NCBI RefSeq assembly: GCF_025753795.1
Contig: NZ_JAOWPS010000006.1
Span: 248,001 to 312,000, forward strand
DNA from: Mesorhizobium sp. YC-39
GTDB lineage: Bacteria; Pseudomonadota; Alphaproteobacteria; Rhizobiales; Rhizobiaceae
Direction: 5' to 3'
Length of the DNA stretch: 64,000 nucleotides
The position numbers and the translations under genes are program-made. Each line of letters begins with the position of its first letter. The first letter of the stretch is position 1. Below, piece after piece: positions 16,409 to 25,935 of the stretch. The notes beneath the pieces are model-generated. The model was not told where the DNA came from. It saw nothing but the letters and a program-made list of their open reading frames with translations, and did not search any database.

Positions 16409-17962
16409 ATGGTTGATGAAGCCGCACGTGATATCAGGCGCGAGCGCCGGCGCGGACGCACCGGTGAGGCCGGCAGCGAATCCAGCCGGCGGCCGGACTA
16501 CCGCTCGCTGAAGAATCCCTTCCTGCCGCAACCGGTCTTTTCGACCGACCAGGTCGCAGCCATCCACGACACGGCGCTGCGGGTGCTGGAAGAACTCGGC
16601 ATCAAGGTGCTGCTGCCCGAGGCACGCGCAGTCTATGCCCGTGCCGGTGCGCTGGTCGACGAGGACAGCCAGATGGTGCGCATCGGCCGCGACGTCGTGG
16701 CGGCCGCACTTGCCTCGGCGCCGAAATCGATCCTGGCACGCGCTGGCGACCGCTCGCGCGATATCGCGCTCGAGCTTGGTACGATGACGTTCCTGGCCGG
16801 CTGCGGCGCCCCCAATGTCACCGATCTCGAGCGCGGCCGGCGGCCGGGCACGCTTGCCGCCTTCGAGGACTTCATCCGGCTGGTGCAGCACTTCGACGTG
16901 CTACACATGCTAGGCCCCTGCATCGAGCCGCAGGATGTCGACAACCGCCTCCGCCACTATGCCGTCAACCGGGCGCAACTGACGCTGTCGGACAAGATCC
17001 CCTTCGTCTTCGCGCGCGGCACACCGCAGGTCGAGGACGGTTTTGCGATGATCAGGCTGGCGCGCGGGCTGTCGGAAGACGAATTCTTGAGCGACGCCCA
17101 TTGCTACACCGTCATCAACACCAACTCGCCGCGTCAGCTGGATATCCCGATGGCGCAAGGCATCATCGATTTTGCCAGGGCAGGGCAGGTATCGATTATC
17201 ACGCCCTTCTGCCTGGCCGGCGCCATGGCCCCGATCACCGTCGCCGGCGCGCTGACATTGCAGCATGCCGAAGCACTGGCTGGATTGGCGCTCGCCCAGA
17301 TCGTGCGGCCGGGCGCACCGGTCGTCTACGGCTCCTTCTCCTCCAATGTCGACATGAAGTCGGGGGCGCCGGCCTTCGGCACGCCTGAGCATGTCAAGGC
17401 GACGCTCGGCGCTGGCCAGCTGGCGCGCTTTACCGGCCTTCCCTGGCGGTCAGGCGGCGGCAGTGCCGCCAACATCTCGGACGTGCAGGCGGCCCACGAA
17501 ACGCAGTTCGCTTTGTGGGGTTCGGTGCTTGCCGGCGCCACCGTCTGCATCCATGCCGCCGGCTGGCTCGAAGGCGGCCTGAGCGTCTCCTTCGAGAAGC
17601 TGATCACGGATATCGAGGCGTTGCAGACCATTGCCGAACTCTGCGCTTCGACGCCTGGCGACAAAAGTGCGATCGGTTTCGAGGCCATCGCCGAAGTCCA
17701 GCCGGGTGGGCATTTCTTCTCGGCCGGGCACACCATGGCGCGTTACCGCACCGCCTTCTACGAACCGCTGGTCGCCGACTGGTCGAATTTCGGCAACTGG
17801 ACGCAGGCTGGGTCAAAGACGGCGACCGAGCGCGCCACCGGCGTCTGGAAGCGCACGCTGGCCGACTTCCGGCCGCCGGCTTCGGCCGCCGCCAGCGCCG
17901 GCGTTCTCGACGAATTCATAGAGCGGCGCACCGCAGAGGGCGGCGCGGCGCCGGTCTCATGA
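16409..17962 (+). CDS. MttB-family (trimethylamine methyltransferase superfamily) protein
   Basis: A 517-residue protein of the MttB superfamily, whose founding members move a methyl group from trimethylamine to a corrinoid protein using pyrrolysine. There is no in-frame amber codon here, so it belongs to the large non-pyrrolysine group, some of which act on quaternary amines such as glycine betaine (MtgB). Recognisable core segments are FTFLAGCGAPNVTD-like (about 125-135), INTNSPRQLD, VYGSFSSNVDMKSGAPAFGTPE and GAGQLARFTGLPWRSGGG. A good GGAGG precedes the ATG by eight bases. It shares an operon with the upstream demethylating oxidoreductase. No corrinoid protein gene is nearby, so how it regenerates or whether it uses a corrinoid is unclear. 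Confidence 0.85.
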   Translation: MVDEAARDIRRERRRGRTGEAGSESSRRPDYRSLKNPFLPQPVFSTDQVAAIHDTALRVLEELGIKVLLPEARAVYARAGALVDEDSQMVRIGRDVVAAALASAPKSILARAGDRSRDIALELGTMTFLAGCGAPNVTDLERGRRPGTLAAFEDFIRLVQHFDVLHMLGPCIEPQDVDNRLRHYAVNRAQLTLSDKIPFVFARGTPQVEDGFAMIRLARGLSEDEFLSDAHCYTVINTNSPRQLDIPMAQGIIDFARAGQVSIITPFCLAGAMAPITVAGALTLQHAEALAGLALAQIVRPGAPVVYGSFSSNVDMKSGAPAFGTPEHVKATLGAGQLARFTGLPWRSGGGSAANISDVQAAHETQFALWGSVLAGATVCIHAAGWLEGGLSVSFEKLITDIEALQTIAELCASTPGDKSAIGFEAIAEVQPGGHFFSAGHTMARYRTAFYEPLVADWSNFGNWTQAGSKTATERATGVWKRTLADFRPPASAAASAGVLDEFIERRTAEGGAAPVS

Positions 17963-17980
17963 TGTAGTTAAGCACGCGCG

Positions 17981-18142
17981 TCACATTGGGCGCTTGTCGC
18001 CGGTCTTTTGCGGGTCGCGGCGTATCGTGCCGGCATCGGCTTTCCTGTGCTTGTCGGCAAGCCTGCGAATGCGATCGAAGCGGCTTTCCTCGGTCACTTT
18101 GGTCTTCGCCACAGCATTTGGCTTCGGGACGAATGCAATCAT
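17981..18142 (-). CDS. Small basic hypothetical protein
   Basis: A 53-residue ORF, MIAFVPKPNAVAKTKVTEES at its start, rich in Lys and Arg (RFDRIRRLADKHRKADAG). It is preceded by AAGGAGA eight bases before the ATG, which is the main support for a real gene. No domain is recognised. It is convergent with the MttB-family gene, 18 bases away. Confidence 0.5.
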   Translation of the reverse strand: MIAFVPKPNAVAKTKVTEESRFDRIRRLADKHRKADAGTIRRDPQKTGDKRPM

Positions 18143-18246
18143 GGATCGATCTCCTTGCCGGTGGACCGCGCGCCGGGGACGATGCCCCGGCGGCTGTTTT
18201 TCAGGATCTCGTGAAGAGTTCGGTCTTCTCGGAAACCTCGAAGATG

Positions 18247-18636
18247 TCAGGCGGCGAGAGCGACCGCGCAGCTTTGTGCCCCCAGCCTGTCGGGCGAGGT
18301 TTTTCCGGGCATGGTCGCCCAGCCGCCTGTCTCGATGAACTGCCACCTCTGGTAGCTGTCGGTGATGGCCTTGAACTCGACAAGTTTGGCGGCAGCGTCG
18401 GACGCCGTATTGAAGCGATCGACGCAAACCGCCGAGGCCAGCTCGCCGCGCGCCGTATCGCCGGCAGTCGCCGCCAGCGCGCGCGCGGTGCCGCCGGTCA
18501 CCCAGCCACCCCAGTTGAAACCGATGATCAGCGTGGTGGCGACAGTTGCAGCGCATGTCCATAAAAGCGTGGATTTGGCTGGCCGGTAATCTTCCCATCT
18601 ACGCGCGAGAGATGGCTTGCTGCTTTGTGTGGCCAC
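18247..18636 (-). CDS. Hypothetical membrane protein of rhizobial type
   Basis: A 129-residue protein with one membrane segment near residues 27-47 (LLWTCAATVATTLIIGFNWGGWVTG). The pattern SLARRWEDYRPAKSTLLW, a GGWVTGGTA turn, one conserved cysteine (ASAVCVDRF) and WQFIETGGWATMPG recalls a family of short hypothetical proteins I associate with Rhizobiales. Start is GTG 18636, with AGGAAGGAC upstream; a longer in-frame extension to 18756 overlaps groEL and is not convincing. It follows groEL on the same strand after a hairpin. Function unknown. Confidence 0.65.
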   Translation of the reverse strand: MATQSSKPSLARRWEDYRPAKSTLLWTCAATVATTLIIGFNWGGWVTGGTARALAATAGDTARGELASAVCVDRFNTASDAAAKLVEFKAITDSYQRWQFIETGGWATMPGKTSPDRLGAQSCAVALAA

Positions 18637-18670
18637 GGAACAGTCCTTCCTGGTTGGTGTCGGGGTCGTT

Positions 18671-18691
18671 GCCTGGCCTTGTTGGCCAGGC
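18671..18691. terminator. Hairpin downstream of groEL
   Basis: Perfect 8-base arms GCCTGGCC and GGCCAGGC with a TTGTT loop, 25 bases after the groEL stop. There is no T-run on the minus strand, so it could be a weak terminator or an mRNA-stabilising stem. Confidence 0.45.
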
Positions 18692-18715
18692 GTTTCGGAT
18701 CTGTCTAGGCGATGG

Positions 18716-20341
<1,626 letters not shown>

Positions 20342-20436
20342 GATTTCTCATCCCGTTCGTTGGTGGAATCGGCCGCTTCGTTTGCGCAATCGGCTGGTCG
20401 CCTAAGGCATCGAAAGCCGTTGGCGGTTCCGCCCGA

Positions 20437-20751
20437 TCAGGCGGCCTTCTTGGTAGCGATGGTCTTGTCGATGATGCCCATAATGTCGGCCTCCTTCATG
20501 ATCAGAAGGTCCTCGCCGTCGATCTTGACCTCGGTTCCCGACCATTTGCCGAACAGGATGAGGTCGCCGGCCTTGACGTCGAGCGCGATCAGCGCGCCGC
20601 TTTCGTCACGCGCGCCCGGACCGACGGCGATCACTTCGCCTTCCTGCGGCTTTTCCTTGGCATTGTCGGGAATGATGATGCCGCCCTTGGATTTGGTGTC
20701 GCTTTCGGCGCGCCGAATGACGACGCGATCGTGAAGTGGCCGGAATTTCAT
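20437..20751 (-). CDS. groES: Co-chaperonin GroES (Hsp10)
   Basis: A 104-residue co-chaperonin that caps GroEL. Clear family segments: MKFRPLHDRVVIRRAE at the start, the mobile loop SDTKSKGGIIIPDNAKEKP, GEVIAVGPGARDESG and the C-terminal LLIMKEADIMGII. It is first in the groESL operon. The 5' leader carries CIRCE. ATG 20751 gives the standard N-terminus; the longer frame to 20841 would run through CIRCE. Confidence 0.97.
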   Translation of the reverse strand: MKFRPLHDRVVIRRAESDTKSKGGIIIPDNAKEKPQEGEVIAVGPGARDESGALIALDVKAGDLILFGKWSGTEVKIDGEDLLIMKEADIMGIIDKTIATKKAA

Positions 20752-20804
20752 GGGAACTCTTTCTGGGGCCAGCTTAGGCGGCCGCCCTTCCTTTATAAGC
20801 CTGC

Positions 20805-20829
20805 TAGCACTCGATTGATAGGAGTGCCA
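20805..20829 (-). promoter_or_regulatory. CIRCE element (HrcA operator)
   Basis: TAGCACTC, nine bases, then GAGTGCCAA: this matches the CIRCE consensus TTAGCACTC-N9-GAGTGCTAA with intact GCACTC/GAGTGC arms. It lies 54 bases upstream of the groES start, the classical location. HrcA is expected to bind here and repress groESL at normal temperature. No hrcA gene is in the window. Confidence 0.95.
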
Positions 20830-20834
20830 AAAAA

Positions 20835-20863
20835 TATTCATGCCCCGTTTGGAAAATAATCAA
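20835..20863 (-). promoter_or_regulatory. groESL: Candidate groESL promoter
   Basis: On the minus strand TTGATT (20863-20858) and TGAATA (20840-20835) are separated by 17 bases, a good vegetative-type promoter. It sits directly before CIRCE, so bound HrcA would block initiation. This fits known CIRCE-regulated groE operons. Confidence 0.55.
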
Positions 20864-20997
20864 CAGTATTATTTTTCAGAGCGATTTTCGCATCTCGCCT
20901 AGTCAAAAATAATGCGAAAAATTGATTTTTAGACACGAGTTCCTATTTTAGGTTGGAAACTCGCTTTTATAATATCGATCACAGGGAGATTTTAACG

Positions 20998-21252
20998 ATG
21001 GCGGAATCTGGCCAGAATATCATGGAGAAAGCCGAAGCGCGCTTCATGGAGAAGCAGAAGAAAACCGCTGAGCGAAACCAGGCGACAGCCGAATATGTTT
21101 CCGAGGCGAAGGCCAGAATCATCAAGACGGCAAGGCTGCGGGCGCTGCGGCTGGCCAAGGAAGAGGCCGACCGTGCCGCGGAGGCCCTGAACCCGACACC
21201 GAAGAAAAAGCGGGCAGCAAAGAAGGCTTCTGCGCCGGAGGTAAAACCATGA
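20998..21252 (+). CDS. Small basic coiled protein upstream of DUF1488
   Basis: An 84-residue protein, highly charged and helical (NIMEKAEARFMEKQKKTAERN), ending in a Lys/Ala-rich tail, TPKKKRAAKKASAPEVKP, that resembles nucleic-acid-binding tails. No domain recognised. Start ATG 20998 has GGGAG nine bases upstream; the promoter-like TATAAT at 20968-20973 lies just before. Its stop overlaps the next ATG (ATGA), so the two genes are translationally coupled. It is divergent from groESL. Confidence 0.65.
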   Translation: MAESGQNIMEKAEARFMEKQKKTAERNQATAEYVSEAKARIIKTARLRALRLAKEEADRAAEALNPTPKKKRAAKKASAPEVKP

Positions 21253-21515
21253 GCCTGACATTCCCTAATCGCAGCCGCAGCTATGACGAGGCGGGCAAGC
21301 GTATCCGCTTTGTTGGCCATGACGGCATGTTCCAGATTTCCTTCTCGGTCGCCGCCGATGCCATGTCGAAGATGCAGCCGGGAACCGCAGCCGACGAGAA
21401 TGGCTATCTCGCTGCCTTCGACACGGTGTCCAGCTCCATCCATGAGGTGGCCAGGAATGCTTATGCGCGAACCCGCAAGAGCATCTACGTGCTGACCGCG
21501 GCCGATTTTCGTTAA
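21249..21515 (+). CDS. DUF1488 family protein
   Basis: An 88-residue protein, MSLTFPNRSRSYDEAGKRIR at the start, followed by FVGHDGMFQISFSVAADAM and VARNAYARTRKSIYVLTAADF. This is the pattern of DUF1488, small proteins of unknown function common in rhizobia. The start overlaps the stop of the preceding basic-protein gene by four bases. Length is normal. Confidence 0.75.
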   Translation: MSLTFPNRSRSYDEAGKRIRFVGHDGMFQISFSVAADAMSKMQPGTAADENGYLAAFDTVSSSIHEVARNAYARTRKSIYVLTAADFR

Positions 21516-21604
21516 ATCTCGAAAGTCGTCGCGTTCAGGGCCAAACGCGCCAGATCCATCCCGATCCAGGCGCGCAGATGTACCGGCCGAGACCGGCGAC
21601 AGCA

Positions 21605-21796
21605 TCAGGGCTTGCGGTTCGCCTTTGCCCGCCGCTTGACATCCCGACTGTTCAGCCGGTCGACCATCGCGTCCGCATCGCGCTTGTTCATGCCGACCAT
21701 GACCTGATGTTTGAGCTCGACCGGCTGGCCGGTGAAGACGTCGAAGATGGTCCAGCTATCCGGCTGCTCCATGCGCAATGCGTAACGGTTTGTCAT
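21605..21796 (-). CDS. Small hypothetical protein
   Basis: A 63-residue protein starting MTNRYALRMEQPDSWTIFDV and ending with a basic stretch, DVKRRAKANRKP. The segment WTIFDVFTGQPVEL is reminiscent of small rhizobial hypothetical proteins. AAGGG lies about eight bases before ATG 21796. No domain is recognised and function is unknown. A longer in-frame extension to 22105 overlaps a repeat and looks non-coding. Confidence 0.55.
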   Translation of the reverse strand: MTNRYALRMEQPDSWTIFDVFTGQPVELKHQVMVGMNKRDADAMVDRLNSRDVKRRAKANRKP

Positions 21797-21843
21797 TCTG
21801 GCGCCCTTTGACTGCCGCACCCGACCGACAGATGTCGATGGCG

Positions 21844-21969
21844 TCAGGCCTGCATGGTGAAGAACACTGCTGCCAGAACAGCGACCGTCCAGGCCACCAC
21901 GGACAGTTTCAAGGCCAGGCCCCCGTGCAGAAACAGCATCTCCCGCATGCGGGCCAACATGCTGTTCAT
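21844..21969 (-). CDS. Possible small single-pass membrane protein
   Basis: A 41-residue ORF, MNSMLARMREMLFLHGG at its start, ending in one membrane segment (ALKLSVVAWTVAVLAAVFF). GAAGGG is very close to ATG 21969 and better placed for the second ATG at 21960. It lies beside a palindromic repeat (21981-22011). Evidence is only the hydrophobic segment and the ribosome site, so this is tentative. Confidence 0.35.
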   Translation of the reverse strand: MNSMLARMREMLFLHGGLALKLSVVAWTVAVLAAVFFTMQA

Positions 21970-21980
21970 GCCCTTCGACA

Positions 21981-22011
21981 CCATCGGTTTCGCTGAAATC
22001 GGAACCGATGG
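21981..22011. repeat. Palindromic repeat, CCATCGGTT/AACCGATGG
   Basis: Perfect 9-base arms around a 13-base loop. The internal sequence AAATCGGAACCGAT also occurs at 56387-56402, next to a GATCATG palindrome, so this belongs to the dispersed short-repeat population of the genome. Confidence 0.6.
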
Positions 22012-22294
22012 CTTGATCCCAAGCTTTCCAAAAACAGGCAGCAGCGATGGTTCGCGCACGAAAACGACCTCGAATGTCCGGAGAAACCAGACACGTCCAT
22101 AGCACGCTTCTTCAAACTCCTTGCATGCCAAATAAAAACAGGCGGGCTGCTAAAAAAGGCGTCCCTGACGCGCCAAAGGCGGCCATAAGGTGGCCGGACG
22201 ATCTGGCGCGGGAAGCTGAACGCGGTTAGGCTGGAAGCAGCACGCGTTGACGGGCGCAAAGCCTGTCCAAGCGCGACGGGCGAGGGGACGACAG

Positions 22295-22702
22295 ATGACG
22301 GCGCCCGGCGATTTGCAGCAGGCCCTGTTCCAGAGATTGAAAAGCGATGCATCGCTATCGGCGCTGCTGGGTGGCGCCGGCCTCGTCGAGCAGGCAACCG
22401 ACAACGTTGCCTTTCCCTACGTGACTTGCGGCCATACCAGCGCTTTTGACTGGGACACTGGTGCGGACAATGACGCCGATCAGCTTGTGACGCTGCATGT
22501 CTGGTCGAAAGCGTATGGCGACGACGAAACCCGTGTCATCATGGACAGCATCAAGGCGCGCCTCGCCGACACGGTGCTGGTCATCGGCCCGCATGGCCAA
22601 ACACGGCTGTCGCTGGAGTTTGCCGAAGCCCGCTTTGACGAGGATTTGGCGGTTCATCATGGACTGCTGCGCTTTCGCGCCATCACGCAGGAAAACGCCT
22701 AA
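22295..22702 (+). CDS. DUF3168 family (phage/gene-transfer-agent tail-type) protein
   Basis: A 135-residue protein with the DUF3168 pattern: LQQALFQRLKSDASLSALLG, then FPYVTCGHTSAFDWDTG, DQLVTLHVWSKAYGDDETRVIMDSI and a C-terminal RFRAITQEN. In phages and in the Rhodobacter-type gene transfer agent this family sits among head-tail completion genes. Here no other phage or GTA gene is adjacent, so it is an orphan. GAGGGG lies upstream of the ATG. It may be a remnant or a recruited gene; the frame is intact. Confidence 0.75.
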   Translation: MTAPGDLQQALFQRLKSDASLSALLGGAGLVEQATDNVAFPYVTCGHTSAFDWDTGADNDADQLVTLHVWSKAYGDDETRVIMDSIKARLADTVLVIGPHGQTRLSLEFAEARFDEDLAVHHGLLRFRAITQENA

Positions 22703-22876
22703 GGCACTTTCAATATCGGTGAAACGGAGTCTAGACTGGGCCTTCGCTGACTTCACTGGGTTGGGCGGTGAAATCTCAGATTGATTGTCGCGCGTTTCAG
22801 GGGGTATTGCGGGCATGGTTTTTCGGGCGTTCACCGTTCATTTCACGTTCAGCACCGATGCGTTACAACGCCGACC

Positions 22877-23176
22877 ATGAAAACGCTTCGCTCCCATCTC
22901 AAACCCGCGATGCTGGCGCTCGCAGCGGCCGGCCTGTTCGCGTCGCAGGCGATGGCGCTGCCTGTCGTCATGCCTGAGCAGGCCCCACCGATCATCCTGG
23001 CCGCCTCCGACTGCTACGCGATCGGCCAGCAGGTTGCCGAGCAGTATGGCGGCACGCTGGCCAAGGCCTCGCAGTCGACGCGCGGTGGCCAGGCGGTCTG
23101 CGTCATCGTCGTGCTAGTCCCGGGCAAGGATGGGCAGCGTCCGCGCCGGTCCGAAATCGTGGTTCCGCTGAACTGA
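22877..23176 (+). CDS. feuN: Small periplasmic protein, FeuN-like
   Basis: A 99-residue exported protein. Signal peptide about 1-27 (MLALAAAGLFASQAMA). The mature part is about 70 residues with two cysteines, SDCYAIGQQVAEQYGGTLAKA and AVCVIVVLVPGKDGQRP, and a PepSY-like alternating pattern. It lies 101 bases upstream of a feuP-like/feuQ-like pair. In Sinorhizobium meliloti, FeuN is a small periplasmic inhibitor of the FeuPQ system encoded beside it; position, size and export fit this role. The name is inferred from context, not from alignment. Confidence 0.55.
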   Translation: MKTLRSHLKPAMLALAAAGLFASQAMALPVVMPEQAPPIILAASDCYAIGQQVAEQYGGTLAKASQSTRGGQAVCVIVVLVPGKDGQRPRRSEIVVPLN

Positions 23177-23277
23177 CCCAATCTTCCATCCTAAAGGCCT
23201 CGTTTCCCAGGCCGCTGGAATCGGCCTATATCTGACACTGGCAACAGGCCAACGCTTCAACAGGTATCGATCCCCGC

Positions 23278-23943
23278 ATGCGCGTACTCGTCGTTGAAGA
23301 TGACAAGGATCTCAATCGGCAGATTTCTGACGCATTGGCTGATGCTGGCTATGTTGTCGACAAGGCTTTCGACGGTGAGGAAGGGCATTTCCTCGGCGAC
23401 ACCGAACCCTATGACGCGGTGGTCCTCGATATCGGCCTGCCGCAGATGGACGGCATCAGCGTGGTCGAGCGCTGGCGCCGCGGCGGCCGCAAGATGCCGG
23501 TCCTCATCCTGACGGCGCGCGACCGCTGGAGCGACAAGGTCTCCGGCATCGACGCCGGCGCCGACGATTATGTCACCAAGCCATTCCATATCGAGGAAGT
23601 GCTGGCCAGGGTCCGGGCCTTGATCCGGCGCGCGGCCGGCCATGCGTCGTCGGAATTGACATGCGGTCCGCTGCGTCTCGACACCAAGGCGTCCAAGGCC
23701 GATGTCAACGGCGTGCCGCTGAAGCTGACGTCGCACGAATTCCGCCTGCTTGCCTATCTGATGCACCATATGGGCGAGGTCGTGTCCCGCACCGAGCTGG
23801 TCGAGCATCTTTACGATCAGGATTTCGACCGCGATTCCAACACAATCGAGGTCTTTGTCGGGCGGCTTCGCAAGAAGATGGGTATCGACATGATCGAAAC
23901 TGTTCGCGGCATGGGCTACCGCATGCGTGAGCCGGAGGCGTAA
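23278..23943 (+). CDS. feuP: OmpR-family response regulator, FeuP-like
   Basis: A 221-residue regulator. The receiver domain (1-115) has the acidic pair EDDKD near residue 8, the phosphoacceptor Asp in AVVLDIGLPQMDG (about 51) and the conserved Lys in YVTKPFHIEEV. The C-terminal winged helix (about 125-221) ends SNTIEVFVGRLRKKMGIDMIETVRGMGYRM. In S. meliloti FeuP controls export of cyclic glucans and other envelope-related genes. The gene overlaps the kinase gene by 17 bases. Confidence 0.8.
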   Translation: MRVLVVEDDKDLNRQISDALADAGYVVDKAFDGEEGHFLGDTEPYDAVVLDIGLPQMDGISVVERWRRGGRKMPVLILTARDRWSDKVSGIDAGADDYVTKPFHIEEVLARVRALIRRAAGHASSELTCGPLRLDTKASKADVNGVPLKLTSHEFRLLAYLMHHMGEVVSRTELVEHLYDQDFDRDSNTIEVFVGRLRKKMGIDMIETVRGMGYRMREPEA

Positions 23944-25381
23944 GGCGGAACCGCTGCCTACCAAGCAAACCATAAGGTCGCCGCTTTCGCTGCGGTTCTG
24001 GCCGCGGTCGCTGGCGTTCCGGGTGATCGCCTTTTCCACGATCTGGGCGATCCTCACCCTGATCGTCATCTTCACCCTCATCACCACGCTCTATCGCCAG
24101 GCGAGCGAGCGTGGCTTCGACAGCCTGCTTTCGGCCCATCTGTTCAATCTGATCGGTTCAGTCGGCGTGTCCGAAGGCGGTTCGCTGACCGGCGCCCCCG
24201 ATCTTGGCGATCTGCGATTCTCGGAGCCGAATTCAGGCTGGTACTGGTCGGTGGAGCCCGCATCGGAAGGTGTGCGCGGCGACCTTCATTCTTCCTCGAT
24301 GACCAAGGAGATCCCTTCGCCGAGCGTCGCCGAAGTTCCTTTCAATTCCAGCTTCCAGCGCAGCTATGCCACGGAAGGCATCGATGGCGAGGAGCTGGAA
24401 GTGTTCGAGAGCGAGTTCGTCCTCGACGCGAAAAACCGCGCCGCGCGCTTCCGCGTCATGGGCAACCAGACCGAGCTCGATCAGGAGATTGCCACCTTCC
24501 AACGCCGCCTGCTGACTTATCTTTCCCTGTTCGGCGTCGGCATGATCGCCATCAACGCCATCGCCATCCTGCTCGGCCTGCAGCCGTTGCGCCGGGTCCG
24601 CAACGCGCTTGCCATGGTGCGCGAGGGAACCGCGCAAAGGCTTGACGGCCACTTCCCGGCCGAGATCGAACCGCTTGCCAACGAGACCAATGCGCTCATC
24701 GAAAACAACAAGCGCATCGTCGAGCGCTCGCGCACGCAGGTCGGCAACCTCGCCCATTCGCTGAAGACGCCGCTGGCGGTGCTGCTCAACGAAGGGCGGG
24801 CGCTTGGCGGCGCCAAGGGCCAGCTCATCGCCGAGCAGGCTGCCTCGATGCAGAAGCAGGTCGACCACTATTTGCAGCGTGCCCGCGTTGCCGCGCAACG
24901 CGACAGCGTCGTCTACCGCACGCCGGTGGCGCCACTGGTTCAGCGCATGGTGCGCGTGCTGCAAAAACTCAACCCACAGACCAATCTCTCGCTTTCATTG
25001 CCGGCAACCGATATTACTTTTGCCGGCGAACGTGAGGATCTGGAGGAATTGCTCGGCAATCTTCTCGACAATGCGATGAAATGGGCAAAAGGCGCCGTCG
25101 CCGTGTCGGTTTCGCCAATCTCCGGCAAGGGTGGCGCCGGCAAGGAAGGTCTCGCCAATCTGTTCGAGATCAGCATCGAGGATGACGGCCCGGGCATTCC
25201 CGAGGACAAGGCGCGCGAGGTGCTGAAGCGCGGACGGCGCCTCGACGAGACAAAGCCGGGGACAGGGCTCGGGCTTGCCATTGTCGCCGACCTCGTCAAC
25301 GAATATGGAGGCGCTCTGGCGCTGGAACGGTCCGGCATGGGCGGGTTGAAGGCGGTGGTTCGATTGCGGAGCCTTCAGTGA
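23927..25381 (+). CDS. feuQ: Sensor histidine kinase, FeuQ-like
   Basis: A 484-residue inner-membrane kinase. Membrane segments at about 32-54 (VIAFSTIWAILTLIVIFTLIT) and about 198-220 (LLTYLSLFGVGMIAINAIAILLG) flank a periplasmic sensor of about 140 residues. Then come a HAMP region, a phosphoacceptor helix NLAHSLKTPLAVLLNEG and an ATPase domain with NLLDNAMKWAKG, EDDGPGIPED and GTGLGLAIVADL. It is co-transcribed and overlaps with the feuP-like gene. The upstream small periplasmic protein may bind its sensor domain. The ligand is unknown. Confidence 0.8.
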   Translation: MSRRRKAEPLPTKQTIRSPLSLRFWPRSLAFRVIAFSTIWAILTLIVIFTLITTLYRQASERGFDSLLSAHLFNLIGSVGVSEGGSLTGAPDLGDLRFSEPNSGWYWSVEPASEGVRGDLHSSSMTKEIPSPSVAEVPFNSSFQRSYATEGIDGEELEVFESEFVLDAKNRAARFRVMGNQTELDQEIATFQRRLLTYLSLFGVGMIAINAIAILLGLQPLRRVRNALAMVREGTAQRLDGHFPAEIEPLANETNALIENNKRIVERSRTQVGNLAHSLKTPLAVLLNEGRALGGAKGQLIAEQAASMQKQVDHYLQRARVAAQRDSVVYRTPVAPLVQRMVRVLQKLNPQTNLSLSLPATDITFAGEREDLEELLGNLLDNAMKWAKGAVAVSVSPISGKGGAGKEGLANLFEISIEDDGPGIPEDKAREVLKRGRRLDETKPGTGLGLAIVADLVNEYGGALALERSGMGGLKAVVRLRSLQ

Positions 25382-25494
25382 TAGTTTGCGAGCAGTCGGC
25401 TACGGCCAAATTTCCGACAAACATCAACACTATGGCCACGCCGACCTCCCGAAGGCGCGACCCTAGCTCTAACTTGAGAAAACCGGTTGTTGGC

Positions 25495-25935
25495 ATGAAG
25501 ATTCGCGTCGCGCTCGTTTCCGCACTGCTCGCCGTTTCCGGCTGCACGACATTGGGCAAGGGCCCGGACGTCACGGTTGCCCCGCAGCCGGCCTCCCTGC
25601 CGCCAAGCGGCGGCAAGGTGACGACAACGATCATTTCCGCCATGGGCGGCGGCCTCGTCGGCGGATCGATCGGCTCGGGGCTCAGCGATGCGGACAAGCG
25701 CAAGGCGCTGGAAGCTGAATACAAGGCGCTCGAATACACCGCGAGCGGCCAGAAGGTGACATGGAAGGGCGACAGTTCCGGCCGCTCAGGCGAGGTCGCC
25801 GCCGCCCAGCCCTACCGCGTCGGTTCGCAGGATTGCCGGCAATACACCCATACGGTGTTTACCGGCACCGCCGGCGCCACCGCGCGCGGCACCGCCTGTC
25901 GCAACGCTGATGGCAGCTGGACGCCGCTGACCTAA
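25495..25935 (+). CDS. 17-kDa surface-antigen-like lipoprotein
   Basis: A 146-residue lipoprotein: signal peptide with lipobox AVSGC at about 17-21, so Cys21 would be lipidated. Then a Gly-rich segment (GGGLVGGSIGSGLSDADKRKALE), and a C-terminal domain with WKGDSSGRSGEV, DCRQYTHTV and GTACRNADGSWTPL, the pattern of RT0821/Lpp0805-type surface antigens (outer-membrane lipoproteins). Two cysteines in the C-terminal domain could pair. ATG 25495 fits the signal peptide; the frame is open further upstream. The stop codon forms the edge of a palindromic repeat. Role unknown. Confidence 0.75.
   Translation: MKIRVALVSALLAVSGCTTLGKGPDVTVAPQPASLPPSGGKVTTTIISAMGGGLVGGSIGSGLSDADKRKALEAEYKALEYTASGQKVTWKGDSSGRSGEVAAAQPYRVGSQDCRQYTHTVFTGTAGATARGTACRNADGSWTPLT

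Noticed and set aside
16409..17962. Pyrrolysine-containing trimethylamine methyltransferase
   Set aside because: No in-frame TAG is present; the protein is a full-length non-pyrrolysine member of the superfamily.
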